Positions 19,754 through 30,648 of a DNA stretch of 32,209 nucleotides are shown piece after piece. A program made the translations under genes and the position numbers. Position 1 is the first letter of the stretch, and each line of letters begins with the position of its first letter. The DNA is from a bacterium. GTDB taxonomy: Bacteria > Gemmatimonadota > Gemmatimonadetes > Gemmatimonadales > JACORV01. The notes beneath the pieces are model-generated. The model saw only the letters and a program-made list of their open reading frames with translations, had not been told where the DNA came from and searched no databases. The stretch lies in assembly GCA_021787855.1 (NCBI GenBank), contig JAJYLI010000008.1:1-32209 (forward strand), in the 5' to 3' direction.

Positions 19754-20935
19754 GTGAGAGCCTTCTCCCGCGTCGTGGCGACATCCGTGCTGGCTGTCTC
19801 GCTTCCCCTCCTGGCGCCGGTGGCGGCGGCCCAGCAGGTCCACCGCCTCGACGACGGCCTCGCGCGCACGCCGCCGATGGGCTGGAACAGCTGGAACAAG
19901 TTCGGCTGCGACGTGAACGAGTCCCTGATCAAGGGGATCGCCGACGCGATGGTCACCAGCGGCATGCGGGACGCGGGCTACCGCTACATCGTGATTGACG
20001 ACTGCTGGCAGGTCTATCGCGACACGTCCGGGACCATCGTGGCCGACCCGCAGCGCTTTCCCGACGGGATGAAGGCCCTGGCGGACTACGTGCACTCGAA
20101 GGGCCTGAAGTTCGGGCTGTACACCGACGCGGGGACCAACACCTGCCAGGGGCGCCCCGGGACCTTGCACCACGAGCAGCAGGACGCGCGCACCTACGCG
20201 GCGTGGGGCGTGGACTACGTGAAGGAGGACTGGTGCAACTCGCGGGGTCTCAGCGCCCCCACCCAGTACCGGCTCTTCCACGAGGCGCTGGTCGCCACCG
20301 GGCGGCCGATCGTGCTGAGCATCTGCGAGTGGGGCAGCAACGCGCCGTGGAACTGGGGCCCGGGCATCGGGCACCTGTGGCGGACGACCGGCGACATCGA
20401 GGACACCTGGACCAGCATGCTCCGGAACGCCGACCTCGACGCCATGCACCAGGCCGTCGCGGGGCCGGGGGGGTGGAACGACCCGGACATGCTGGAGGTC
20501 GGCAACGGCGGCATGACGGACGAGGAGTACCGCGCGCATTTCTCGCTGTGGGCGATCCTGGCCGCGCCGTTGATCGCCGGCAACGACCTGCGGACGATGA
20601 GCGCCGCCACACGGGACCTGCTGACCAACCGCGAGGTGATCGCGGTGGATCAGGACTCGCTGGGCGTGCAGGGCTGGCTGGCCGAGCAGGTGAAGCCGGG
20701 GGAGCAGGTGTGGGTGAAGCCGCTGGCGGATGGCGCGAAGGCGGTGCTGCTCCTCAACCGCGGTGACTCCACGGCGGAGATCCGCGCGGACTGGAGCGCG
20801 ATCGGCCTCGCCCCCCGCGCCCGCGCCCGGGTGCGCGACCTGTGGGCGCACGCGAACCGCGGCGCGTTCACCGGCGGCTACGCGGCGCCGGTGCCGTCGC
20901 ACGCAGTGGTGATGGTGACCGTGAAGGCCGACTGA
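19754..20935 (+). CDS. Secreted GH27-family alpha-galactosidase
   Basis: [60 protein letters not shown] upstream of GTG 19754; signal peptide. Confidence 0.93.
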   Translation: MRAFSRVVATSVLAVSLPLLAPVAAAQQVHRLDDGLARTPPMGWNSWNKFGCDVNESLIKGIADAMVTSGMRDAGYRYIVIDDCWQVYRDTSGTIVADPQRFPDGMKALADYVHSKGLKFGLYTDAGTNTCQGRPGTLHHEQQDARTYAAWGVDYVKEDWCNSRGLSAPTQYRLFHEALVATGRPIVLSICEWGSNAPWNWGPGIGHLWRTTGDIEDTWTSMLRNADLDAMHQAVAGPGGWNDPDMLEVGNGGMTDEEYRAHFSLWAILAAPLIAGNDLRTMSAATRDLLTNREVIAVDQDSLGVQGWLAEQVKPGEQVWVKPLADGAKAVLLLNRGDSTAEIRADWSAIGLAPRARARVRDLWAHANRGAFTGGYAAPVPSHAVVMVTVKAD

Positions 20936-20975
20936 GCGGCCGGCAGGCGTCCGCCAAACCCGTCCAGGGGGAACC

Positions 20976-21416
20976 ATGCTGAAGGAATTCAAGGCGTTCA
21001 TCATGCGGGGCAACGTGATTGATCTGGCCGTGGCCGTGATCATCGGCGCGGCGTTCGGCAAGATCATCTCCTCGCTCGTCTCGGACGTGCTGATGCCGCC
21101 GATCGGACTGTTGCTGGGCAAGGTGGACTTCAGCAGCCTCTACATCAACCTTTCCGGAAAGCCCTACGAGAGCCTCGCCGCGGCCAAGGCGGCGGGGGCG
21201 GCGACGGTGAACTACGGCCTGTTTCTCAACGCCACCATTGACTTCCTCATCGTGGCGTTCGCGCTGTTCCTGGCGATCCGTACGGTGAACAGGATGCAGG
21301 CCGCGATGGCGAAGCCGGCCGTGGCCGCCGCGCCGACCACCAGGGAATGCCCGTACTGCGCCATGACCATTCCCGTGCAGGCGAAGCGCTGCGGGCACTG
21401 CACGTCCACGTTGTGA
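20976..21416 (+). CDS. mscL: Large-conductance mechanosensitive channel with C-terminal zinc-ribbon-like tail
   Basis: [48 protein letters not shown]; tail [18 protein letters not shown]. Confidence 0.95.
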   Translation: MLKEFKAFIMRGNVIDLAVAVIIGAAFGKIISSLVSDVLMPPIGLLLGKVDFSSLYINLSGKPYESLAAAKAAGAATVNYGLFLNATIDFLIVAFALFLAIRTVNRMQAAMAKPAVAAAPTTRECPYCAMTIPVQAKRCGHCTSTL

Positions 21417-21429
21417 GCCCGGGGACGCC

Positions 21430-23082
21430 ATGGCACGACGGGGAATGAGCCGGCGGGAGTTCGTGGGGGCGAGCCTCGTGGGAGGCGCGCTGGCGGCGAC
21501 CGGCATGCCGCGACCGGCGCCGCCGGGCGGTGGCGCGCGGGGCGTGGCCGGGCCGGCCTTGCAGGGAGGCTCCGACCTCGACGAGGTGACGCTGGCCGGG
21601 CTGCAGGAGGGCATGCGATCGGGCCGGTGGACCGCCCGGAGCCTCACCGAGCAGTACCTGGCGCGGCTGGACGCCGTGGACCGCAGGGGACCCGAGCTGC
21701 GGACGGTGATCGAGACCAACCCCGACGCGCTGGACATCGCCGGCGCGCTGGACGCCGAGCGGCGCGGCAAGGGGCCGCGGGGGCCGCTGCACGGGATCCC
21801 GGTCCTGATCAAGGACAACATCGGCACGGCGGATCGGACGCACACCAGCGCCGGCTCGCTGGCGCTCGCCGGCAGCATCCCGCCGCGCGACTCGTTCGTG
21901 GCGGCGCGCCTCAGGGCGGCCGGCGCCGTGATCCTGGGGAAGGCGAACCTGAGCGAGTGGGCCAACTTCCGCGGCCGCCACTCGATCAGCGGCTGGAGCG
22001 CGCGGGGCGGGCAGTGCCGCAACCCCTACGTGCTCGATCGCTCGCCCTCGGGCTCGAGCAGCGGCCCGGGCGCCGCCGTGGCCGCCAACCTGTGCGCCGT
22101 GGGCGTCGGTACGGAGACCGACGGGTCCATCACGTCGCCCTCCTCGGCCTGCAGCCTGGTGGGCATCAAGCCGACGGTGGGCCTGGTGAGCCGGGCCGGC
22201 ATCGTGCCCATCTCCCACGACCAGGATACGGCCGGCCCGATGGCCCGGTGCGTGGCCGACGCCGCGGCGCTGCTCACCGCCCTCACGGGCGAGGACCCGC
22301 GCGACCCCGCCACGCGGGGGAGCGCGGCCCACGCCGCCGACTACACGCGGGGCCTCACGCCCGCCGGGCTCGAGGGCCTCAGGCTGGGCGTCGCGCGCAA
22401 GCACTACACGGGCAGCTACCCCGCGGTGGACGCGCTGTTCGCCGCGGCGCTGGACGTGCTGCGTTCGGCCGGCGCCGTCCTGGTGGACCCGGTGGACCTC
22501 ACCACCGAGGAGCACCTGGGGGATGCCGAGCTGACGGTGCTGGAGTACGACTTCAAGGCCGACCTCGACTCCTACCTGGCCGGCCTCGGGGCCGGCGCGC
22601 CGGTCACGTCGCTGGCCGACGTCATCGCGTTCAACCAGGCGCACGCGGCCGAGGAGTTGCCGCTCTTCGGACAGGAGACCATGATCGCTTCCCAGGCCCG
22701 GGGATCGCTCACCGATCCGGCGTACCGGCGGGCGCTGGCCACCTGCCACCGCTACTCCCGCACGCTCGGGATAGACCAGGTGGTGGAGCGGCGGCGGCTG
22801 GACGCGATCATCTGCCCCACCTCCACCCCGCCGCGCCAGATTGACTTCGTGGACGGCGACGGGGGAGGGACGAGCTGCACCACGCCCGCGGCCGTGGCCG
22901 GCTACCCGCACATCACGGTGCCCATGGGCTACATCCTGGGCGTGCCGCTGGGGCTGTCGTTCTTCGGGCGCGCCTGGAGCGAGGCGGTGCTGATCCGGGC
23001 GGCGTATGCCTTCGAACAGGCGAGCAGGCTCCGCGCGACGCCGCGCTTCCTGCCGACCGTCGTGACCCCGGCGGCCGAATGA
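21430..23082 (+). CDS. Amidase-signature family hydrolase with Tat-type signal
   Basis: SRREFVGASLVGGALAATG; LIKDNIGTADRTHTSAGS, PSGSSSGPGAAVAANLCAVGVGTETDGSITSPSSACSLVGIKPT. Confidence 0.93.
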   Translation: MARRGMSRREFVGASLVGGALAATGMPRPAPPGGGARGVAGPALQGGSDLDEVTLAGLQEGMRSGRWTARSLTEQYLARLDAVDRRGPELRTVIETNPDALDIAGALDAERRGKGPRGPLHGIPVLIKDNIGTADRTHTSAGSLALAGSIPPRDSFVAARLRAAGAVILGKANLSEWANFRGRHSISGWSARGGQCRNPYVLDRSPSGSSSGPGAAVAANLCAVGVGTETDGSITSPSSACSLVGIKPTVGLVSRAGIVPISHDQDTAGPMARCVADAAALLTALTGEDPRDPATRGSAAHAADYTRGLTPAGLEGLRLGVARKHYTGSYPAVDALFAAALDVLRSAGAVLVDPVDLTTEEHLGDAELTVLEYDFKADLDSYLAGLGAGAPVTSLADVIAFNQAHAAEELPLFGQETMIASQARGSLTDPAYRRALATCHRYSRTLGIDQVVERRRLDAIICPTSTPPRQIDFVDGDGGGTSCTTPAAVAGYPHITVPMGYILGVPLGLSFFGRAWSEAVLIRAAYAFEQASRLRATPRFLPTVVTPAAE

Positions 23083-24755
23083 CGCTGCAGTACATCTACT
23101 CCACGCTCCGGCTCGGCAAGGTGGTGCCGCCGAGCCGGCACGTCCTGAAGGACATCTCCCTGTCGTTCTTCCCCGACGCCAAGATCGGGGTGATCGGCCT
23201 CAACGGGGCGGGGAAGAGCAGCCTGCTCAAGATCATGGCGGGCGCGGACCCCGATTTCATCGGCGAGGCGCGGCCCGCGCCCGGCATCCGCATCGGCTGG
23301 CTCCCCCAGGAGCCGCGGCTCGATCCCGCCAAGGACGTGCGCGGCAACGTCGAGGAGGGCGTGGCCCCGATCCGCGCGCTGCTGACCGAGTTCGAGACGA
23401 TCAGCGCGAAGTTCGCCGAGCCCATGGGCGAGGACGAGATGAACGCGCTGCTGGAGAAGCAGGGCGACCTGCAGCACCGCATTGACGCGGCCGGCGCGTG
23501 GGAGCTGGACCACCACCTGGACGTGGCCATGGATGCCCTGCGGCTGCCGCCCGGCGACGCCGACGTGACGAAGATCTCGGGCGGCGAGCGGCGCCGCGTG
23601 GCGCTGTGCCGCCTGCTGCTCTCGCAGCCCGACATGCTGCTGCTGGACGAGCCGACCAACCATTTGGACGCCGAGAGCGTGGCGTGGCTGGAGCGGCACC
23701 TCAAGGAGTTCCCCGGCTGCGTCATCGCGGTCACCCACGACCGCTACTTCCTGGACAACGTGGCGGGCTGGATCCTGGAGCTGGACCGGGGCGAGGGGAT
23801 TCCCTGGAAGGGCAACTACTCGGGCTGGCTGGATCAGAAGCAGCGGCGGCTGGCCGTGGAGGAGAAGCAGGCCTCGGCGCGGCGGCGGACGCTGGAGCGG
23901 GAGCTGGAGTGGATCCGCATGGCGCCGCGGGCGCGGCAGGCCAAGAGCAAGGCCCGGATCACGGCCTACGAGGCGCTGCTGGCCGACGAGGCGGAGGCGC
24001 GGGAGGACACGGCCGAGATCCTGATCCCGGTGCCGGCACGCCTGGGGGACGAGGTGATCACGGCCGAGGGGTTGGCCAAGGGCTTCGGCGACCGGCTGTT
24101 GTTCGAGAACCTCAGCTTCCGGCTGCCCCGGGGCGGCATCGTCGGCGTCATCGGCCCCAACGGGGCGGGCAAGACCACCCTGTTCCGGCTGATCGTCGGC
24201 CAGGAGAAGCCGGACGCGGGGACGCTCACCGTGGGCTCGACCGTGCGCGTGGCCTATGTGGACCAGAGCCGGGAGGCGCTCGACGGCAGCAAGACGGTGT
24301 TCCAGGAGATCTCCGGCGGCGAGGAGTTCCTGCTGTTCGGCAAGCGGCAGGTGAACGCGCGGGCCTACGCGGCCAGCTTCGGCTTCCGGGGGGCGGACCA
24401 GCAGAAGAAGGTGTCGGGCCTCTCGGGCGGCGAGCGCAACCGGCTCCACCTGGCCAGGCTCCTCAAGAGCGGCGGGAACGTGCTGCTCCTGGACGAGCCC
24501 ACCAACGACCTCGACGTGGACACGCTGCGCGCCCTGGAGGACGCGCTGCTGCGCTTCGCCGGGTGCGTGGTGGTGGTGAGCCACGACCGCTGGTTCCTGG
24601 ACCGGATCGCCACCCACATCCTGGCATTCGAGGGGGACGGCGAGGTGTTCTGGTACGAGGGCGACTACCAGGGCTATGCGGCCGATCTGAAGCGCCGCAA
24701 GGGCGCCGCGGCCGACCAGCCGCACCGCATCAAGTACAAGAAACTGGTGCACTGA
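23079..24755 (+). CDS. ettA: ABC-F protein, energy-dependent translational throttle EttA
   Basis: Two ABC domains (GLNGAGKSSLL, GPNGAGKTTLF), SGGERRRVALCRLLL, SGGERNRLHLARLL, LDEPTNHLDAESVAWLE, EttA-like N-terminus; ATGA overlap with the amidase gene. Confidence 0.93.
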   Translation: MTLQYIYSTLRLGKVVPPSRHVLKDISLSFFPDAKIGVIGLNGAGKSSLLKIMAGADPDFIGEARPAPGIRIGWLPQEPRLDPAKDVRGNVEEGVAPIRALLTEFETISAKFAEPMGEDEMNALLEKQGDLQHRIDAAGAWELDHHLDVAMDALRLPPGDADVTKISGGERRRVALCRLLLSQPDMLLLDEPTNHLDAESVAWLERHLKEFPGCVIAVTHDRYFLDNVAGWILELDRGEGIPWKGNYSGWLDQKQRRLAVEEKQASARRRTLERELEWIRMAPRARQAKSKARITAYEALLADEAEAREDTAEILIPVPARLGDEVITAEGLAKGFGDRLLFENLSFRLPRGGIVGVIGPNGAGKTTLFRLIVGQEKPDAGTLTVGSTVRVAYVDQSREALDGSKTVFQEISGGEEFLLFGKRQVNARAYAASFGFRGADQQKKVSGLSGGERNRLHLARLLKSGGNVLLLDEPTNDLDVDTLRALEDALLRFAGCVVVVSHDRWFLDRIATHILAFEGDGEVFWYEGDYQGYAADLKRRKGAAADQPHRIKYKKLVH

Positions 24756-24759
24756 GGCC

Positions 24760-24773
24760 ACGCGGCGCCGCGT
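24760..24773. terminator. Perfect palindrome between convergent ettA and flavoprotein genes, possible terminator
   Basis: ACGCGGCGCCGCGT; no clear U-tract and no loop, so function is uncertain. Confidence 0.3.
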
Positions 24774-24813
24774 CCCCGGGGCGAGCGGGGGACGGGGGCC
24801 CCGCCGGAACCGG

Positions 24814-26004
24814 CTAGCAGAACTCCTGCAGGAACAACTGGGCGGCGACGGGCAGCAGGGAGGGGTGGTGCACCAGGGCGGAGGCCATCACCCGGCCCAG
24901 GGTGCGCTTGCCGTGGGGGATGTGGTTGACCTCCCGCGCCAGGCGGTTGAAGAAGTCGTCGTCGTAACGGTTGACGGTCTCCTTGATCTTGTAGTACTTG
25001 AGGTGCGCGTCGCCCAGCAGCCGCATCCACTCGTCGTGGTAGGGTTGCAGGTTGGGCGCCGTGACGTTCCCCTCCGCCAGCGCACGCGCCGCATGCCGGC
25101 CCGCCAGGCGACCCGCCTTCATCGCGTTGATGATGCCGCCCCCCGAGAGCGGGTTGATCATGTGCGCCGCGTCGCCGGCCAGGATGACGCCGTCCGTGAC
25201 GGTACGCCTGACCGTGACGCCGCTGATCACCCCGCCCACCGTCAGGCCCGTCGCCGTCCCCCCGGGGAAGCGGTGCGCCACGTAGTCGTCCAGGTACCGG
25301 CGCACGGTCCGCCCGTCACTCCGCAGGGTGACCACCCCGATCCCCACGTTCGCGATGCCCTCGCCCTTGGGAAACACCCAGGCGTAGCCGCCGGGGGCGA
25401 CGCTGGGGCCGAAGTGCAGGTAGATGGCGTCGGGATCGAAGGCGATGTTGCCCATGACGTACTGCGCGCACGACTCCATGTCGCGGGCCGCCACGCGGGT
25501 CTCCAGGCCGGCCCACCGGCCCACCATGGTCTCGACGCCGTCCGCGCCGATCACCACGCGTGCGGCGACGGTCTCCTCCCCGCCGGGACCGCGCAGCGTG
25601 ACGTGCCACGGCGCGCCGGCGCCATTGGAGCGGGCCATGGCGACCGCCTCCGTCCCGATGCGGATCGCGGCTCCCGCCGCCGAGGCGCGCTCGGCCAGCG
25701 CCGGCTCGAAGCGGGTGCGGTCGAGGATGTACCCGACGTCGCTCTCCGCCAGCCGCACCTCGGTGTCGTCCGGCGCGACCAGGATCACGCGCACGATCCG
25801 CCGCGAGACCCACGGGGCTCCGTCCGGATCGAGGAACTCCCGGAGGCCCGCGCCGCCCACGCCTTCGGCGCAGCGGACCGGCGCCCCGATGGCGCGGTCG
25901 CGCTCGATCAGCAGCACCCCGTGCGCGCCGGCCGCGGCCGCCTCCCACGCCGCCACACAGCCCGCCGGGCCTCCCCCGACGACCAGCACGTCAACCGCGC
26001 GCAT
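24814..26004 (-). CDS. Geranylgeranyl reductase-family FAD-dependent oxidoreductase
   Basis: MRAVDVLVVGGGPAGCVAAWEAA FAD motif, CAEGVGGAGL, GADGVETMVGRWAGL, GDAAHMINPLSGGGIINAMKAGRLAG. Confidence 0.85.
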   Translation of the reverse strand: MRAVDVLVVGGGPAGCVAAWEAAAAGAHGVLLIERDRAIGAPVRCAEGVGGAGLREFLDPDGAPWVSRRIVRVILVAPDDTEVRLAESDVGYILDRTRFEPALAERASAAGAAIRIGTEAVAMARSNGAGAPWHVTLRGPGGEETVAARVVIGADGVETMVGRWAGLETRVAARDMESCAQYVMGNIAFDPDAIYLHFGPSVAPGGYAWVFPKGEGIANVGIGVVTLRSDGRTVRRYLDDYVAHRFPGGTATGLTVGGVISGVTVRRTVTDGVILAGDAAHMINPLSGGGIINAMKAGRLAGRHAARALAEGNVTAPNLQPYHDEWMRLLGDAHLKYYKIKETVNRYDDDFFNRLAREVNHIPHGKRTLGRVMASALVHHPSLLPVAAQLFLQEFC

Positions 26005-26230
26005 CCACCATCTCGAGCGCCCCGACGGGGCAGGGGGCGATGCACTTCTCGCAGCCGGTGCAGGTGACCGGGTCCACCACCAGGCCCCGGCGGGTCATGT
26101 GGATGGCGCCGGGCGGGCACAGGGGCATGCACAGCCCGCAGGCGTCGCACGTCTCGCCATCCACGACCGCGACCCGGGTCCGCGGGGCCGCGGGGGCGGG
26201 GGGCGCGGGGGGGCCGGAGGGGGGGGACAT
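25991..26230 (-). CDS. 2x[4Fe-4S] ferredoxin-like protein
   Basis: CDACGLCMPLCPPGAI and CTGCEKCIAPCPVGAL; overlaps the downstream flavoprotein start. Confidence 0.88.
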   Translation of the reverse strand: MSPPSGPPAPPAPAAPRTRVAVVDGETCDACGLCMPLCPPGAIHMTRRGLVVDPVTCTGCEKCIAPCPVGALEMVDARG

Positions 26231-26266
26231 GGGGGCACGTTACCCGGGGCCGCGCGGGGGTGTCAA

Positions 26267-26279
26267 GCAACAATGTTGC
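26267..26279. promoter_or_regulatory. Palindromic candidate operator overlapping the mreB -35
   Basis: GCAACA-A-TGTTGC. Confidence 0.4.
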
Positions 26280-26304
26280 CTGGCCCGTGCGTGGGGACTA
26301 TGTT
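26276..26304 (+). promoter_or_regulatory. Predicted sigma70-type promoter for mreB operon
   Basis: TTGCCT - 17 nt - TATGTT. Confidence 0.6.
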
Positions 26305-26365
26305 ACCGGCTGCGCAACGAGTTAGGCCGCCCCCCTTCACCTTTTCTATCGAGTAGTACGCCCGC

Positions 26366-27403
<1,038 letters not shown>

Positions 27404-27410
27404 CGCCGTC

Positions 27411-28274
27411 GTGGCTATCGGTGCAGAGCGGTACGGGACGCGGGCCGATACGATGGCGTTCGTGGCGTGCCTGGTCCTGGCGCTCGTGGCGCTGGCGCTG
27501 CCCGCGGCGCTGCGCGCCCCGGTGGCCGGCGCCCTGCGGCGGACGGTGCTCCTGCCGGTGATCGCGGTGCAGGAAGAGGCCGCCGCGGCCCGCGAGCAGC
27601 GGCAGAGCCTGGCGGCGCTGCGGGCCCAGCGTGACTCCCTGGCCCTGGCCGCGCAGCGCCTGCCCGTGCTCATGGCCGAGAACGCGCAGCTCCGGGCCAT
27701 GCTGGGGCTCCGGGCCCGCCTGCAGCGCGGCGACGTGGCGGCGGAGGTCCTGCACCAGGGCGGAATCGCCGACGGCCTGACGCTGCTGCTCTCGGCCGGC
27801 CGCGACGAAGGTGTCGCGCCGCTCTCGCCGGTGGTCGCGCCCGACGGGCTGGTGGGGATGGTGATCTCGGTGGATCCGCACAGCAGCGTGGCCATGGCCT
27901 GGACCCACCCGGACTTCCGGGTGAGCGCGATGGTCGAGGGCACCGGCGTCGTGGGCATCGTGGCCGCCCGCACGGGTGCCTCGGGGAACCCGATCCTGGC
28001 ACTCCGCGGCGTGCCCTACCGCCGGATCCTGGAGCCGGGCACACCGGTGGTGACCTCCGGGCTGGGCGGGGTCTATCCCCGCGGCATCCCGGTGGGCACC
28101 GTGGTGGGCGAGCTGAGTGAGGCCGCCGGATGGGAACGGACCTTCCTCCTCAAGCCCGCCGTGCAGCCCGCCGAAGTGAGTCACGTGATCATCCTCTCGC
28201 CGGCGCTCGCCGCGGACTCGCTGGGCGCCGTGTTCGACACCGCCGCCGCCGCGGCGCCGCCGCAGCCCCGATGA
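27411..28274 (+). CDS. mreC: Rod shape-determining protein MreC
   Basis: N-terminal TM, coiled coil, LRAMLGLR and GVVGIVAARTG...VVTSGLGGVYPRGIPVGTV. Confidence 0.92.
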   Translation: MAIGAERYGTRADTMAFVACLVLALVALALPAALRAPVAGALRRTVLLPVIAVQEEAAAAREQRQSLAALRAQRDSLALAAQRLPVLMAENAQLRAMLGLRARLQRGDVAAEVLHQGGIADGLTLLLSAGRDEGVAPLSPVVAPDGLVGMVISVDPHSSVAMAWTHPDFRVSAMVEGTGVVGIVAARTGASGNPILALRGVPYRRILEPGTPVVTSGLGGVYPRGIPVGTVVGELSEAAGWERTFLLKPAVQPAEVSHVIILSPALAADSLGAVFDTAAAAAPPQPR

Positions 28275-28783
28275 GGCTCCCCGCCGCGCGCGTCCGGCTG
28301 GGGGTTCTGGTCGCCCTGCTGGTGGCGGCGCAGTTCACCCTGCGGCCGTGGGCCTTCCCCTCACCGATGGGCCCCGATTTCCTGCTCATCGCCCTGCTGT
28401 TCTACGCGGTCCGCTCGCGCCCGGGGGCGGGGGCGGTCGCGGGCTTCGTCGTGGGCCTGCTGACGGACGCGGTGGCGCTCTCTCCGTTCGGGGCGGGCGC
28501 GCTGGCGCTCACCGTCGTGGGGTACCTGGCGGGCTGGCTGAAGGCCCTGGTGTTCGCCGACAACCTGCTGGTCAGCGCCGTGCTGGTGTTCGCGGCGAGC
28601 TGGCTGCGCGACGTGCTCGAGGTCGCCGCCAGCGCGTCGCTCCGGGGGCCGGGGTTGGCGCAGCGGCTCCTGCTGGTCGCGCCAGCCGCGGCGCTCTCGA
28701 CGGCCGCCGCCGCCGTGCTGATCCTGCTGGTGGCGCGCGGCTGGCTTCGGGGCGCGGGGGGAGGGGGCGCGACCTCGCTGTGA
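28271..28783 (+). CDS. mreD: Rod shape-determining protein MreD
   Basis: Small polytopic protein between mreC and mrdA; MGPDFLLIALLFYAVRSRPGAGAVAGFVVGLLTDAV. Confidence 0.85.
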   Translation: MRLPAARVRLGVLVALLVAAQFTLRPWAFPSPMGPDFLLIALLFYAVRSRPGAGAVAGFVVGLLTDAVALSPFGAGALALTVVGYLAGWLKALVFADNLLVSAVLVFAASWLRDVLEVAASASLRGPGLAQRLLLVAPAAALSTAAAAVLILLVARGWLRGAGGGGATSL

Positions 28784-30648
28784 GCGACCGGCGCGCGTTC
28801 CATCCCTTCCGGCTCGCGGGCCGGGCGCGGGGCGCCCGCGCCGCGCTCGCGGTCGCGTTCGGCGTGCTGGCCCTGGCGTTCTTCCGGCTGCAGGTGCTCG
28901 ACTACGGCACCTACCGGATGCAATCCGAGTCCAACCGCCTGCGGCCCGTGCCACTACCGGCCCCGCGCGGCCTGATCCTCGACCGCCACGGCGCGATCAT
29001 CGCCGAGAACGTGCCGGGGTACTCGATCTCGCTGCTCGCGCCGAATGAGCGCATCCTCAGGCAAAGGCTGGTGCGGCTCCGGCCCCTGGTGACGCTGGAC
29101 TCCGCCGGAGTCGAGGACGTGCTCCAACGCTTCCGGGAGACTCCGTACGAGCCGGTGGTCGTGGTCAAGGACGCGCCGTTCCCGCTGGTCTCGGCGCTGG
29201 AGGAGCGGCGGGCCATGCTGCCCGGGCTGGTGATCCAGACCGAGCCGAAGCGCTGGTATCCCGACAGCGATGCGGTCGCGCACCTGGTGGGCTACGTCGG
29301 GGAGGTCACCCAGGCGGATCTCGACGGCGCCTACAAGGGGCGCCGGCCCGGCAGCGTCGTGGGGAAGGAAGGGCTGGAGCGGCAGTACGACTCGGTGCTG
29401 GCCGGCTCGGACGGGATGCGATTCGTCGAGGTGGACGCCCTGGGACGGGTGGTGCGCGAGGAGGGCGCCGCCGCCACGCTCCCGCCGGTGCCGGGGCAGA
29501 ACCTCCACACCACCATTGACCTCGGGCTGCAGCGCTTCGTCGCGTCCATCTTCCCCAAGGGCAAGAGCGGCGCCATCGTGGCGATGGATCCGCGGACCGG
29601 CGACATCCTGGCGCTGTACTCCAGCCCGCCGTACAACCCCAACGACTTCACCGGGGGCATGCCGCCCCAGGAGTGGCAGGCGCTGGAGAGCGACCCCTCC
29701 AAGCCGCTCCTGGACCGCGCCATCACCGCGCGCTACCCGCCGGGCTCGACCTTCAAGCTGGCCACCACGGTCATGGCGCTGCGGCTGGGCCTGGTGGGCT
29801 TCAACTCGCACATGCCGCTGCCGTGCCTGGGCGGGATGCAGTTCGGCAACCGGTTCTTCAAGTGCTGGAAGCCGGCGGGTCACGGCTCGCTGAACCTGGT
29901 GCAGGCCATCGCCCAGTCCTGCGACACGTACTTCTACCAGCTCGGCCTCAAGCTCACCGTGCGGGGGCTGCTGGCCGGCGGGGCCTTCCTGGGCCTCGGC
30001 GACCGCACCGGCATTGATCTGCCCGGCGAGGCGCGGTCCTTCTTCCCCGACTCCGGCTACTACGACCGGGTCTATGGCAGGGGCGGTTGGACCCAGGCGG
30101 TGGCGATGAACCTGGCGATCGGCCAGGGCGAGGACGCCCAGACCCTGATCAGCATGGTCCGCTTCTACGCCATGCTCGCCAACGGCGGCCGGGTCGTGCG
30201 GCCGCATGTCCGGGCCGGCAACTACCCGGACCTGAGAACGGTGAACCTGCCGGACACCACCTACCTGGGGATCCGGAACGCGCTGATCGCGGTCGTGCAG
30301 GGCGGCACCGCGCAGTCGCTGCGCCAGGCGTCGCTCCAGATCGCCGGCAAGACGGGCACCGCGCAGAACCCCCAGGGGGCGGATCACGCGTGGTTCATCG
30401 GCTTCGCCCCCGCGGACCGTCCGCTCATCGTCGTCGGCGGCATCATCGAGCACGCGGGGCACGGCACGTTCGTCGTTCCTTACGTGGGCGACATCATTGA
30501 TCGCTACGTGCTGGGGCCCGCGCCGGCGGCGAAGGCGCCGGGCGCCCGGACCATTCCGGTGGCCAACCCGGGCGCCGGGGCGGCCCCGGGCGGCCTCCAC
30601 GGCATCCCGGGCCCCACGCCGCGCCCCGACACGGTCACCCAGCGGTGA
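28780..30648 (+). CDS. mrdA: Penicillin-binding protein 2
   Basis: RGLILDRHGAIIAENVPGYSI, YPPGSTFKLATTVMAL (SxxK), SCDTYFYQLGLKL, AGKTGTAQNP. Confidence 0.95.
   Translation: MSDRRAFHPFRLAGRARGARAALAVAFGVLALAFFRLQVLDYGTYRMQSESNRLRPVPLPAPRGLILDRHGAIIAENVPGYSISLLAPNERILRQRLVRLRPLVTLDSAGVEDVLQRFRETPYEPVVVVKDAPFPLVSALEERRAMLPGLVIQTEPKRWYPDSDAVAHLVGYVGEVTQADLDGAYKGRRPGSVVGKEGLERQYDSVLAGSDGMRFVEVDALGRVVREEGAAATLPPVPGQNLHTTIDLGLQRFVASIFPKGKSGAIVAMDPRTGDILALYSSPPYNPNDFTGGMPPQEWQALESDPSKPLLDRAITARYPPGSTFKLATTVMALRLGLVGFNSHMPLPCLGGMQFGNRFFKCWKPAGHGSLNLVQAIAQSCDTYFYQLGLKLTVRGLLAGGAFLGLGDRTGIDLPGEARSFFPDSGYYDRVYGRGGWTQAVAMNLAIGQGEDAQTLISMVRFYAMLANGGRVVRPHVRAGNYPDLRTVNLPDTTYLGIRNALIAVVQGGTAQSLRQASLQIAGKTGTAQNPQGADHAWFIGFAPADRPLIVVGGIIEHAGHGTFVVPYVGDIIDRYVLGPAPAAKAPGARTIPVANPGAGAAPGGLHGIPGPTPRPDTVTQR

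Noticed and set aside
24760-24773. ACGCGGCGCCGCGT as a regulatory operator
   Set aside because: Lies between convergent 3' ends and is GC-only; more likely chance or terminator-related in such high-GC DNA.
28954-30600. 548-aa ORF antisense to mrdA
   Set aside because: Mirror ORF of PBP2 coding sequence in high GC DNA; no motif support.
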